From: Herpetosiphon sp042688385 | GTDB taxonomy: Bacteria > Chloroflexota > Chloroflexia > Chloroflexales > Herpetosiphonaceae | DNA: 64,000 nucleotides | Assembly: GCF_042688385.1 (NCBI RefSeq) | Contig: NZ_JBHUPY010000001.1 | Span: 744,001 to 808,000 of the forward strand | Reading direction: 5' to 3' | In this document: piece by piece, positions 1-7,976 of the stretch | Layout: each line of letters opens with the position of its first letter | How positions within the stretch are numbered: the stretch's first letter is position 1 | Position numbers and translations under genes: made by a program | Notes under the pieces: model-generated | What the model was told of the DNA's origin: nothing | The model's database searches: none | The model's input: only the letters and a program-made list of their open reading frames with translations

Positions 1-430
1 TGCCCAAGCGGGTTTCTGGCAAGGCCAACTTAGTGCCATTGGCGGCAATTCGGAAATCGCATGCCAAGGCAATTTCCAAGCCCAAGCCAAGGCACATGCC
101 ATGCAAAACGGCGATCGTGGGAATTTCTAGGCGCTCGATGCGCGTCGTCAAGGCTTGCCAATCGTCGGTAATGGTGCGCATTTGGCGCAGCCAATGTTCG
201 CCATAGCGATTGGGCAGATCAAGCAAATCGCCAAGATCGATGCCTGCTGAAAAAACTGGGCCTTCGCCGCTCAAGACGACAACCCGCACGCCCGTAGCGC
301 TGGCTGCCTGATCGATCGCCGCGCGTAAATCCTTGCCAACTTGCCAACTAATTGCATTGCGTTTCTCGGGCCGATTGATCGTAATCCGAAAGATCGCGCC
401 CATTTGCTCGGTTGTAACGAAACCACTCAC
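1..430 (-). CDS. enoyl-CoA hydratase/isomerase family protein, 3' part cut by the window edge
   Basis: The first 143 residues of a crotonase-fold protein are visible. The beta-strand and motif order fits the family: TINRPEKRNAIS near the start, then VVVLSGEGPVFSAGIDLGDL, which contributes the first half of the oxyanion hole, then HGMCLGLGLEIALACDFRIA, the second half, and PETRLG where the sequence runs out. Crotonases hydrate or isomerise acyl-CoA thioesters in fatty-acid or amino-acid breakdown; the substrate cannot be told from this part. I chose the GTG at 430 because a GGAG lies about seven bases upstream and the only nearby ATG runs into a stop at once. It follows the DUF427 gene and its terminator on the same strand. 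A second crotonase gene lies at 13.6 kb, so the two are paralogues at family level. Confidence 0.85.
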   Translation of the reverse strand, partial: MSGFVTTEQMGAIFRITINRPEKRNAISWQVGKDLRAAIDQAASATGVRVVVLSGEGPVFSAGIDLGDLLDLPNRYGEHWLRQMRTITDDWQALTTRIERLEIPTIAVLHGMCLGLGLEIALACDFRIAANGTKLALPETRLG

Positions 431-447
431 AGCATGCTCCTTTGCAC

Positions 448-483
448 AAAAAAAGACGCTGCATCAAGCAATGATGCAGCGTC
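448..483 (-). terminator. Rho-independent terminator of the DUF427 gene
   Basis: Positions 455-465 and 473-483 form a perfect 11-bp stem with a 7-base loop. On the minus strand it is followed by seven T. It lies directly after the stop of the gene ending at 495. Confidence 0.85.
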
Positions 484-494
484 GATTGTACCGC

Positions 495-812
495 TTATGC
501 TTCGGTTGTGGCGTGACGTGTGCCGCCATAAAAGGCAATTTTATCTTTTATATGTTCGTAATTGGGCTTGACGATGGTATACATCCAGGCCACATCAGCG
601 ATGGTGCCGTTATCAGTTACCAAATCTATCCAGAAGCATGTGCCTTTGTGGGGGCAAACATAGGTGCGCTCGGTTACCCGTAAATTGTGCATATCAACAA
701 CTGCTTGATCAAAATACCAGTTGCCTTCAAGCCGAAAAACCGATTGTGTTTCAACACCTTTGGCCAAGGTCGCCTGATCATGTTTGGCTTTGATGCTAAT
801 TTCCCGTAACAT
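495..812 (-). CDS. DUF427 domain protein
   Basis: This 105-residue cytoplasmic protein matches the DUF427 pattern: GNWYFDQAVV, then RTYVCPHKGTCFWIDLV, then ADVAWMYTIVKPNYEHIKDKIAFYGG. The CPHKGT block and the closing IKDKIAFYGG segment are the most typical parts. The biochemical function of the family is not established. A GGAGG lies seven bases before the ATG. The gene is divergent from mnmA and ends in its own terminator, so it is probably a single-gene transcript. Confidence 0.8.
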   Translation of the reverse strand: MLREISIKAKHDQATLAKGVETQSVFRLEGNWYFDQAVVDMHNLRVTERTYVCPHKGTCFWIDLVTDNGTIADVAWMYTIVKPNYEHIKDKIAFYGGTRHATTEA

Positions 813-981
813 GGATCGTCCTCCGTTGGTAATAGGAAAATCGTACCACGAAAAAGGCCTTAAATTCGGCGCAGCATCGAGCGCAAGCAGAAATCGTGGT
901 ATGATTTTGGCAGCTACGACGCGCCATGCATTTCCGGCGCGTTAATCATCTTTCGTGCTCAACAACCTAGGATTAGGAATT

Positions 982-2055
982 ATGGCAAAGATTATGGTCG
1001 CCATGAGTGGCGGCGTGGATAGCTCGCTGACCGCAGTATTGCTCAAAGAACAAGGTCACGATGTGACTGGCGTAACCATGCACCTGTGGGAAGGCGATGA
1101 TAACGGGATCATGGAAAGTCAATGTTGCTCGGTCGAAATGACCGCAGGAGCGCGGCGGGTCTGTGCCCAATATGACATTCCCTACTATGTGTTTAATTAT
1201 CAAAAAGATTTTCGCAAGCATGTGATCGATTACTTCTTGCGCGAATATTCAAGCGGAGCCACACCCAACCCGTGCTTGGCCTGCAACCGCGATCTGAAAT
1301 TTCGGGTGCTGCTCGAACGGGCTGAACTCTTGGGCTTCGATGGCTTAGCGACTGGCCACTTTGTGCATATTACTGGCGGCGGCGAACAGCCCTACGATTT
1401 ACGCCGCGGCGTGGATATTAACAAAGATCAATCGTATGTGCTGTATATGCTTGGCCAACGCGAACTGGCGCGCTTGCACTTTCCGCTTGGTGGCTTTACC
1501 AAGCCCGAAGTGCGTCAAATGGCCCGTGAACGGGGCTTGGTAACTGCCGACAAGCCAGAAAGCATGGATATTTGTTTTATTCCCGATAACAACTATCGGC
1601 GTTTCTTAAACGAAGAACGCCCAGAAATTATGCGCCCAGGCCCAATTGTCAATCGGCGTGGCGATGTGCTGGGTAATCATAAAGGCTTGCCACAATATAC
1701 GATTGGCCAGCGCAAAGGCTTGGGCATTGCAGCTGGCTCGCCATTATTTGTGATCGAAATCGACACGGTACGCAACTTGCTCATCGTTGGTGACGCTGAT
1801 GAACTAGAATGCCGCGATTTTGTGATTGACGATGTACGCAGCGTCTATGGCCAGATCGAAGCCGGAACCTATGCGGTGCAAATCCGCGCCCATGGTGATG
1901 CAGTGCCAGCCACAATTACCCCCCGCGACAACGGCACGCTGCACATTCGCTATGACCAACCACAACGTTCGGTGACTCCAGGCCAAGCTGCTGTGCTCTA
2001 TCGCGAGGATCGGGTCTTTGGTGGTGGTCGGATCAGTACGGAGCGCTATTCGTGA
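982..2055 (+). CDS. mnmA: tRNA-specific 2-thiouridylase MnmA
   Basis: MnmA puts sulfur on U34 of Lys, Glu and Gln tRNAs, using ATP to adenylate C2. The 357-residue protein has the usual length. The PP-loop SGGVDSS lies at residues 8-14, the first catalytic Cys in NPCLACN (about residue 95), and the second in DICFIPDNNY (about residue 195). YTIGQRKGLGIA marks the start of the C-terminal beta-barrel half. The reading frame stays open upstream to a GTG at 955, but ATG 982 is preferred because it gives the canonical MAKIMVAMSGGVDSS start. A small membrane gene begins in a GTGA overlap with the stop codon, so the two are probably cotranslated. Confidence 0.95.
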   Translation: MAKIMVAMSGGVDSSLTAVLLKEQGHDVTGVTMHLWEGDDNGIMESQCCSVEMTAGARRVCAQYDIPYYVFNYQKDFRKHVIDYFLREYSSGATPNPCLACNRDLKFRVLLERAELLGFDGLATGHFVHITGGGEQPYDLRRGVDINKDQSYVLYMLGQRELARLHFPLGGFTKPEVRQMARERGLVTADKPESMDICFIPDNNYRRFLNEERPEIMRPGPIVNRRGDVLGNHKGLPQYTIGQRKGLGIAAGSPLFVIEIDTVRNLLIVGDADELECRDFVIDDVRSVYGQIEAGTYAVQIRAHGDAVPATITPRDNGTLHIRYDQPQRSVTPGQAAVLYREDRVFGGGRISTERYS

Positions 2056-2309
2056 ATGAGCTAGAGCCAGCAGCATTGATTATTGCGCTGCTCGCCAGCG
2101 TTTACGGAGCCTTGGCGCATCTCTTTTGGGGGCAGCGTTGGCGACATTTGCCACTTTTTTTGGGCACAGCGCTGATTGGCTGCCTTATGAGTTATGCCTT
2201 TAACTTGCATTTTATTGGGGCTGGGCCAGTGCCAGCAGGAGTACCTTTGGTCGAATCGACCATTGCCGCATGGATTATGTTAATCCTAGCAACGCGACTG
2301 CGCGTTTAA
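2052..2309 (+). CDS. small hydrophobic membrane protein of unknown function
   Basis: These 85 residues contain about three hydrophobic segments (residues 7-24, 32-50 and 68-82) joined by short charged or Gly/Pro turns. I recognise no family. The GTG start overlaps the mnmA stop by four bases (GTGA), a usual sign of translational coupling, which supports it as a real gene. There is no sequence link to tRNA thiolation, so the coupling to mnmA may only reflect operon structure. Confidence 0.6.
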   Translation: MNELEPAALIIALLASVYGALAHLFWGQRWRHLPLFLGTALIGCLMSYAFNLHFIGAGPVPAGVPLVESTIAAWIMLILATRLRV

Positions 2310-2354
2310 CCCCTACAAAGGCAAAAAAGGCGACAATATTCCTGTGGTGAAAGT

Positions 2355-2384
2355 GTGGCATATTTCAAGGCAATATGCTATAAT
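2355..2384 (+). promoter_or_regulatory. predicted extended -10 promoter
   Basis: TGC-TATAAT lies at 2376-2384, a perfect -10 with an extended TGn. The -35 is poor (GTGGCA at 2355-2360, spacing 18). Transcription from here would start near 2391 and serve the operon up to the terminator at 5398. It also shows that an open frame beginning at 2355 cannot be translated from its first codon. Confidence 0.55.
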
Positions 2385-2468
2385 CGCCGCGATCAAATCC
2401 CTCTCTGTAAAGCATTAAATGTACCTTTCGACGTTTTGATTGGTCGTGTCGGTACGCTGGAGGATTGC

Positions 2469-2912
2469 TTGAAGAAGTTTGCCATTATCGGGGGCATCGT
2501 CCTCCTTGTTCTTGGGATTGGTCTGCCGATTTTGTTGATATCACAGGGCTGGCTGAATGAGGCCCGTGATCTTGCGATTATCCTCTTGGCAATTTTCCAA
2601 CTCTTCTCGGTCACCTTGATGATTGTTTTGGTGGGCGTGTTGGTGGTGATGGTCAACGAGTTGCGCAACTTGGCCAAGGAAAAAATCTCGCCCAAGGTCG
2701 ACGACGTGTTGGAACGGGTCAAAGATATTACCGAAAATGCCAAGGTTACGACCACAACCGCCAAGCAAACAGCCTCGTATGTGGCTGAAGGCGTGGTTTC
2801 ACCAGTGATCAAGGCTGCTAGCTTGTTGGCAGGGGTCAAAGCTGGGGCCAAATCATTGGCGCGGCGGCAAGCCCGTGGCTCGTTGCCCAGCGATCGCAAC
2901 GAAAATAACTAG
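2469..2912 (+). CDS. membrane protein with two TM helices and a C-terminal helical tail (DUF948-like)
   Basis: From a TTG start this is a 147-residue protein: KKF, a first membrane helix (about residues 4-27), a second (about 35-62), then a long amphipathic region (VDDVLERVKDITENAKVTTT and onward) and a basic tail ending SLARRQARGSLPSDRNENN. The layout resembles DUF948/YtxH-type envelope proteins, but I cannot name a family firmly. The frame is open back to 2355, but a strong promoter occupies that stretch. A GGAGG sits five bases before the TTG at 2469, so I take that as the start. It is the first gene of the operon with DUF1385, PATAN and the GTPase. Confidence 0.65.
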   Translation: MKKFAIIGGIVLLVLGIGLPILLISQGWLNEARDLAIILLAIFQLFSVTLMIVLVGVLVVMVNELRNLAKEKISPKVDDVLERVKDITENAKVTTTTAKQTASYVAEGVVSPVIKAASLLAGVKAGAKSLARRQARGSLPSDRNENN

Positions 2913-2988
2913 GCTGCCCTCTTGTCAAACGACAAGGGCTAGTGGTACGATACACAGACCAAACCATCCTCATATTCTGGTGAACGCT

Positions 2989-3912
2989 ATGGCTGAACGG
3001 TTTCCGTATGGTGGACAAGCAGTAATGGAAGGCGTAATGATGCGCGGTTTACACCGGGCTAGTGTCGCTGTCCGTTCACCTTCTGGCCAAATCGTCATTC
3101 GTGACCGTGAATTAAACTTAGCGCGGCGGGTTTTTTGGAGTCGGCTTCCGCTGCTGCGTGGCATTCAGCTTTTGGGCGATGCTTTGGTAATTGGGATGTG
3201 GGCTTTGATGTTTTCGGCCAGTGTGACCGAGGATCAAGCAGAGCAACCCTTGAGTAAAGGCCAAACCGCACTGTTGGTCGCAACCTCGGTCGGGATTTCG
3301 ATTGCGTTGTTTTTTGTGTTGCCATTGCTGGTTGCTTCGGGCATAGCCAGTTGGGCCAAACTTGGCATCTACAGTCGCGAAACAATCGAAGGTATAACGC
3401 GCTTGCTGATTTTTGTTGGCTACCTGATCTTGGTCGGGCGCACCGCAGAAATTCGGCGGGTTTTCGGGTATCATGGGGCTGAGCATAAAGCCGTATCGGC
3501 CTATGAAGCTGGCCTGCCATTGACCGTTGAGCACGTTCGGCCCTTTACAACCATCCACCCGCGCTGTGGCACAACCTTATTGCTCATTGTGGTGGTGCTC
3601 AGCATTCCTGTATTTGCATTGCTTGGCACGTTTCCCTTTTGGCTACGCTTGCTAAGCCGAATCATCCTAGTGCCATTTGTGGCGGCGCTTGCGTACGAGC
3701 TGATGCGGCTTACGGCAAGCAAAGCAACAAACCCGATTGTGCGTGGTTTAATGACACCAGCACTGGCGCTGCAACGCTTGACCACCCGCGAACCAGATGA
3801 TGCCATGCTTGAGGTAGCAATCGCTGCCCTGGCGCGGGTCTTGGTCGCCGATGGACAAACGATTGAAACGCAGCCCATTGCGGTCGATATTCGGCCTGCA
3901 CTTACGTCCTAA
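2989..3912 (+). CDS. DUF1385 family membrane protein (YqhQ-like)
   Basis: The 307-residue protein carries the three hallmark blocks of DUF1385: GGQAVMEGVMMRG at the N-terminus, FGYHGAEHKAVSAYE in the middle, and TIHPRCGTTLLL followed by membrane helices. Conserved His, Glu and Cys in these blocks suggest metal binding, but no activity is established. About four hydrophobic segments are visible between residues 60 and 255. The start is ATG 2989; an in-frame GTG three codons earlier is possible. A hairpin with a bulge at 2916-2939 separates it from the gene before, so an extra promoter here cannot be excluded. The PATAN gene follows after 29 bases. Confidence 0.85.
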   Translation: MAERFPYGGQAVMEGVMMRGLHRASVAVRSPSGQIVIRDRELNLARRVFWSRLPLLRGIQLLGDALVIGMWALMFSASVTEDQAEQPLSKGQTALLVATSVGISIALFFVLPLLVASGIASWAKLGIYSRETIEGITRLLIFVGYLILVGRTAEIRRVFGYHGAEHKAVSAYEAGLPLTVEHVRPFTTIHPRCGTTLLLIVVVLSIPVFALLGTFPFWLRLLSRIILVPFVAALAYELMRLTASKATNPIVRGLMTPALALQRLTTREPDDAMLEVAIAALARVLVADGQTIETQPIAVDIRPALTS

Positions 3913-3941
3913 CATCGTACATCCAGAGTGAGGGCATCTGT

Positions 3942-4763
3942 ATGGCTCTTGTTGGTAATTTGCGCGACTTTGCACTCGCTGATTTTCTTTATCTGATCGA
4001 TCGCGGGTACAAAACTGGCAGTTTACAACTGAACCGTCAAAGTGCCGCAGCAACGCTCTACTTTGAAAAGGGAAAACTGCTCTACGCCGCGCAAACGCAA
4101 GAACGCGAATCGCTCGGCGAGATGTTGCAGCGCACGGGGAAACTCACGCCGCAACAAGTGCAGCAGGCGGTGCAACTGCAGCAAACTGATGGCAACCAAT
4201 CGCTTGGAACGGTGCTGGTCGAACGCGATCTTATCACGCGCGAAGACCTGCAACGCCACATCCAAACCCACATAGAAGAGACGGTGTACAGTCTGTTTGG
4301 CTGGCCCGATGGTGAGTTTTGCTTCAATGCCGGGGTAAAACTCGACCGTGATGATGTCCAATCGCCGGTACCGCTTGGGGTGGAAAACCTCATTATGGAG
4401 GGTGTACGCCGCGTCGATGAATGGGGCCGCATCAAGGATCATATTCCCAATACCGATATGATTGCACGCTTTGTCGATCAGCCACTCGAAAAGGCTAAAA
4501 GTATCAACTTAACGCCCGATGAATGGCGCATTTTTGCCCGGATCAACGGCAAAGATTCGATCAAAGAAGTGATTAGTCGGACTGGTTTGAGTGAATTTGA
4601 TGTGAGCCGCATTGTATACGGCTTCATTTCGGCAGGCTTGGTTGAGGTAACCCGACCTCGCCCTCCTGTCCCAGCGACGGGACGCGCTGGTGCTGGTGCC
4701 GCTGCAGGAGCACCAAAACGCAGCCTCGTCTCACGGATCATCAATCGTATTAGGGGAATGTAG
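3942..4763 (+). CDS. DUF4388 (PATAN) domain protein
   Basis: The N-terminal ~100 residues, MALVGNLRDFALADFLYLI then GSLQLNRQSAAATLYFEKGKLLYA, are the DUF4388/PATAN signature found in regulators of gliding and GTPase circuits. The middle (residues 60-130) reads like the helical MshEN-type regulator segment (LGEMLQRTGKLTPQQVQQAV and LGTVLVERDLITREDLQRHI, two related copies). The C-terminal ~100 residues include a helical region, INGKDSIKEVISRTGLSEFD, which resembles a winged-helix fold, and a low-complexity A/G-rich basic tail. No enzyme motif is visible. The GTPase gene 68 bases downstream suggests that this protein regulates or scaffolds that GTPase. Confidence 0.85.
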   Translation: MALVGNLRDFALADFLYLIDRGYKTGSLQLNRQSAAATLYFEKGKLLYAAQTQERESLGEMLQRTGKLTPQQVQQAVQLQQTDGNQSLGTVLVERDLITREDLQRHIQTHIEETVYSLFGWPDGEFCFNAGVKLDRDDVQSPVPLGVENLIMEGVRRVDEWGRIKDHIPNTDMIARFVDQPLEKAKSINLTPDEWRIFARINGKDSIKEVISRTGLSEFDVSRIVYGFISAGLVEVTRPRPPVPATGRAGAGAAAGAPKRSLVSRIINRIRGM

Positions 4764-4831
4764 AAAGGCGGCGCTGCGCTGGAACACTCCCACACTCCCA
4801 CCGGCAACCTAGCTCCGTCTTAGGAGGACGT

Positions 4832-5362
4832 ATGCAGACTGTCAAAATGGTTATCAGTGGCGCGGTTAACGCTGGTAAAACACAGTTCATTCGTGCCATT
4901 AGTGAAATCGAGGTGGTTTCGACCGAACGGAAGGCCTCCGACGATACCAAACTGCTCAAGGGCGAAACCACCGTTGCAATGGACTTTGGCCGCATTACCA
5001 TCAGTGATGATTTGGTGTTGCACTTGTTCGGCACACCCGGCCAAAAACGCTTCGACTTTATGTGGGAAATCTTGTCCGAGGGGATGCTCGGCTTGATTGT
5101 GTTGGTCGATAGCACCCGGCCTGAAACGTTCCGCGAAACAAATCGGATTATCGATTTCTTCACTTCGCAACGTGATGCGCCGTATGTCGTCGCCGCTAAC
5201 AAGCAAGACCACGAAAATGCTTGGGCACCTGATGAATTGCGGCTCGCCTTGCGGTTGCCAGCCCATGTTAAAATTGTTCCCTGTGTGGCAACCCAAAAGG
5301 ATTCGGTTAAGAATGTGCTGCTAGAATTGCTCTACGTTATTATGCAGCGCTCAGCCGATTAG
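4832..5362 (+). CDS. small Ras-like GTPase of the CvnD/MglA-related group
   Basis: The 176-residue protein has G1 (P-loop) GAVNAGKT at residues 10-17, a switch I region around TTVAMDFGRI, G3 as LFGTPGQKRFDFMW, G4 NKQD and a G5-like CVATQ. Gly-Thr-Pro replaces the usual Asp-x-x-Gly in G3, which is typical of the ATP/GTP-binding proteins encoded in actinobacterial conservons and of MglA relatives controlling polarity. A strong AGGAGG precedes the ATG. It is the last gene before the terminator at 5398. Inference: it works with the PATAN protein as a switch in motility or surface signalling. Confidence 0.9.
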   Translation: MQTVKMVISGAVNAGKTQFIRAISEIEVVSTERKASDDTKLLKGETTVAMDFGRITISDDLVLHLFGTPGQKRFDFMWEILSEGMLGLIVLVDSTRPETFRETNRIIDFFTSQRDAPYVVAANKQDHENAWAPDELRLALRLPAHVKIVPCVATQKDSVKNVLLELLYVIMQRSAD

Positions 5363-5397
5363 GCGATTCTTCACGCTTCATTGCTCTTTTTCGCCAT

Positions 5398-5428
5398 GCC
5401 GTACTCTGGTTGCAGAGTGCGGCTTTTT
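5398..5428 (+). terminator. Rho-independent terminator after the GTPase gene
   Basis: Positions 5398-5407 and 5414-5423 pair over 10 bp with one G-U, a 6-base loop and five T after the stem. It closes the operon that starts at the promoter near 2380. The next gene begins only 21 bases later. Confidence 0.8.
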
Positions 5429-5448
5429 GCCATTGGGAGAGGTTGACT

Positions 5449-6456
5449 ATGCAGCTAAATTTGCCAATTCTCGAACAATTACAAGGCCGGCGCTCAATTT
5501 TAATCGCTGGCATGGGCGGCGGTTTTGATATTTTCTGTGGCTTGCCAATCTTCCTGCAATTGCGCGAACAAGGCTTTAATGTGCATCTGGCCAATTTCAG
5601 CTTTAGCGACCTTGAGGCCGCCACCAATCTTGAATATCTCGGCGATACGGTTTATGGGGTGTCAAGTTTGCCCCACGACCCTGAATTTGTGCCCAAGCAT
5701 AGCCCAATTGATGCCACTCAAGTTGCTTTGTTCCAGCGCCATAGCCCGTTTATCTATTTTCCCGAGCTGTATTTGGCCGAGTGGTTTCGCCAAACTTATG
5801 GCGAGTTATTAACGGTTTGGTCGTTTTTGCGCAGTGGCGTGCAGCCCCTCTTGGCGAGTTATCGGCGCTTAGTGCAGCATTTAGCAATCGATGCCATCAT
5901 CTTGGTCGATGGCGGGGTTGATGCCTTGGTGCAGGGCGATGAGGCCGAAATTGGCACCTTGGTCGAAGATTCAATCTCGTTGGCGGCGGTTAACCAATTA
6001 CATGAAGTGCCAACCAAAATTGTGGCATGCATTGGCTTAGGCGCTGAACGCGATATGCACTATCCCCATATTTTTCAAAATATTGCTAGGCTGGCCGAAG
6101 CCGAAGTGCTGCTTGGAACGTGCAGTTTGATCAAGCAAATGCCGGTTTATCAAGCCTACGCGGCGGCAGTGCACTGGGCGCAATCCCGAATTTACCAAGA
6201 CCCAAGTGTGATCAATAGCTCGATTATCTCGGCGGTCGAGGGCTATTTTGGCGATTATCATCTGACCAGCAAAACCGCAGGTAGCAAACTCGATATTAAT
6301 CCGCTGATGAGTGTGTATTGGTTTTTTGATTTAGCTGGGCTGGCTGAGCGCCATCTGATGCTGGAGCCGCTGCTTGAAACCGAACATTTGCGCGAGGTGG
6401 TGCAATGGGTGCATACCTTGCGCGCAAATTTGCCAGTTCGGTCGCGAATACGCTAA
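5449..6456 (+). CDS. DUF1152 domain protein
   Basis: The 335-residue protein fits DUF1152: RRSILIAGMGGGFDIFCGLPIFLQL near the N-terminus (a nucleotide-binding-like glycine loop), then HLANFSFSDLEAA, LVDGGVDALVQGDEAEIGTLVEDS, and KIVACIGLGAERD. The family is usually described as possible nucleotide-binding or amidase-like proteins of unknown role. I chose ATG 5449 because GAGAGG stands six bases upstream and the earlier part of the frame falls on the terminator hairpin. Transcription must start within or after that terminator, or read through it. Confidence 0.8.
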   Translation: MQLNLPILEQLQGRRSILIAGMGGGFDIFCGLPIFLQLREQGFNVHLANFSFSDLEAATNLEYLGDTVYGVSSLPHDPEFVPKHSPIDATQVALFQRHSPFIYFPELYLAEWFRQTYGELLTVWSFLRSGVQPLLASYRRLVQHLAIDAIILVDGGVDALVQGDEAEIGTLVEDSISLAAVNQLHEVPTKIVACIGLGAERDMHYPHIFQNIARLAEAEVLLGTCSLIKQMPVYQAYAAAVHWAQSRIYQDPSVINSSIISAVEGYFGDYHLTSKTAGSKLDINPLMSVYWFFDLAGLAERHLMLEPLLETEHLREVVQWVHTLRANLPVRSRIR

Positions 6457-6498
6457 GTGGTTGAGACGCGAGGGGGCAGGAATCGGGGGCTGGGATTT

Positions 6499-6765
6499 TA
6501 ACGCAGAGGCGCAGAGAAGTGAAGGATGAAGTAACGTCAAAAGTCAAAAATCAAAAGCTATATTAACCACGAAGGACACGAAGAGCACGAAGGGCTAAGA
6601 ACCACGAAGTTTGCGAAGTTAAGTTTTGGCCACAGATTGGCACAGATTTTTGGGATTATATTCTGCAAGCAAAAAGCCCTTGTTCGTAAAATTAGTGGAA
6701 TTCGTGGCTCAAAAACCTCGCCTTCGTGTCTTTCGTGCTCTTCGCGGTTCCTCGTACTTGGCTTA
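6499..6765. repeat. composite intergenic repeat island
   Basis: This stretch has no gene. It is built of short modules that recur elsewhere in the window: GCAGAGGCGCAGAGA (6504-6518), AGTCAAAAATCAAAAG (6541-6556), CACGAAG-type repeats (6565-6624), GCCACAGATTGGCACAGA (6630-6647), and the same CACGAAG series in opposite orientation (6712-6755) running up to the mazG stop codon. Confidence 0.75.
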
Positions 6766-7905
6766 TTGTTTCTCGGTGCGTTTGGCTGCTTCCCAGAGCG
6801 TGTCGGCTTCGCTAAGGTTGAGTTGGCTGAGTTGGCGGCCTTGAGCTTGGGCTGCTTGCTCAACAGCCACAAAACGGCTGCGGAATTTGGCAATTGTACC
6901 GCGTAGTGCACTTTCTGAATCAATTTTGAGCCAGCGCGCCAGATTGGTCAGCGCAAACAGCACATCGCCAAACTCTGCTGCTTGTTCTTCTGGGCTGGTT
7001 GCTGCTTGCAATTCGCCAATTTCCTCATGCACTTTATCCCACACGCCGCTGACATCAGGCCAATCGAAGCCAACTTTGGCAGCTTTTTTGCCCATGAGCT
7101 GCGCTGTTGCGAGCGGCGGCAAGGTTTTGGCAATGCCATCGAGCGCGCTCTCACGTTGGCTGCCTTTTTCTTTGTGCTCAGTGGCTTTAATCGCATCCCA
7201 ATTGCGTAATACTTCGTCTGCATCGCTGACCTCGGTGGTGCCAAAAATATGCGGGTGGCGGCGAATCAGCTTGCTGTTGATTGCAGCATAGACCTGATCG
7301 AGATCGAAGCGGCCTGCTTGGCGGCCAAACTCTGCGTGAAAGACAATTTGCAAGATTAAATCGCCTAATTCTTCTTTGAGATTGGGCCAATCTTCAGCGT
7401 CGAGCGCTTCGAGGGTTTCATGGGTTTCTTCAAGCAAGAATTCACGCAAGCTGGCGTGGGTTTGTTTGCGATCCCATGGGCAGCCGTGTGGCCCCGCCAA
7501 GCGCGCCATAATCCATTCCAACGTGCCAGGGCTAGCCACATCGGCCTCGATGCTGAGCGCTGGCAGATACCAGGCTTGGGCTGGGCTGGCGTTAGCAAGG
7601 GTTTGTTGGCTCAGGCCAGTTGCATCAAGGCTCTGAATGTGATATTCGCTGGGATAGCGGCGCAACAAGCTGGCCCGGACTGCTGGCAAGGTTGCTGCAT
7701 CGATTTCGGTGACAATCAAGGCTTGGGTTGCTTGAAACGGCAACGGGCTGACGAAGGCTTGATAGTCAGCGATGCCCTGTAATTCGCTCCACGCGCGATC
7801 AGCGCCTTCTGCTGGTTGCGGCGTTGGTGCAACCATCTTGTGGGCTGGCACAACTTGAAAGCCTTGGCTCAGGTCGAGCGGAAATTGGCTGAGAATGGTT
7901 AACAT
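6763..7905 (-). CDS. mazG: nucleoside triphosphate pyrophosphohydrolase MazG with N-terminal extension
   Basis: MazG cleaves (d)NTPs to NMP and pyrophosphate and clears non-canonical nucleotides. Residues ~128-375 hold two all-alpha MazG repeats: ARLAGPHGCPWDRKQTHASL then EETHETLEALDAEDW and EELGDLILQIVFHAEF, followed by RRHPHIFG, NWDAIKATEHKEKG, and a second EEIGELQ...EFGDVLFALTNLARWL. The EExxE and ExxD metal ligands are intact in both. The first ~128 residues are not MazG; they may be a worn remnant of the tetrapyrrole-methylase-like domain fused to MazG in Firmicutes (YabN), suggested only weakly by a YPSEYHIQSLDATG segment. GGAG stands nine bases before the ATG. It is downstream of the foldase gene, separated by a hairpin. 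Confidence 0.9.
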   Translation of the reverse strand: MLTILSQFPLDLSQGFQVVPAHKMVAPTPQPAEGADRAWSELQGIADYQAFVSPLPFQATQALIVTEIDAATLPAVRASLLRRYPSEYHIQSLDATGLSQQTLANASPAQAWYLPALSIEADVASPGTLEWIMARLAGPHGCPWDRKQTHASLREFLLEETHETLEALDAEDWPNLKEELGDLILQIVFHAEFGRQAGRFDLDQVYAAINSKLIRRHPHIFGTTEVSDADEVLRNWDAIKATEHKEKGSQRESALDGIAKTLPPLATAQLMGKKAAKVGFDWPDVSGVWDKVHEEIGELQAATSPEEQAAEFGDVLFALTNLARWLKIDSESALRGTIAKFRSRFVAVEQAAQAQGRQLSQLNLSEADTLWEAAKRTEKQ

Positions 7906-7926
7906 AATTGCTCCTTAAACAAAGAG

Positions 7927-7952
7927 CGACAGGATGAGCAAGCATCCTGTCG
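7927..7952 (-). terminator. 10-bp hairpin after the foldase gene
   Basis: 7927-7936 pairs perfectly with 7943-7952. On the minus strand the stem is followed by a broken T tract, CTCTTTGTTT. It lies between the foldase stop (7977) and mazG (7905), so it may terminate fully or only partly. Confidence 0.6.
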
Positions 7953-7976
7953 TAACGCCCATTGGCATTGCTCTGA

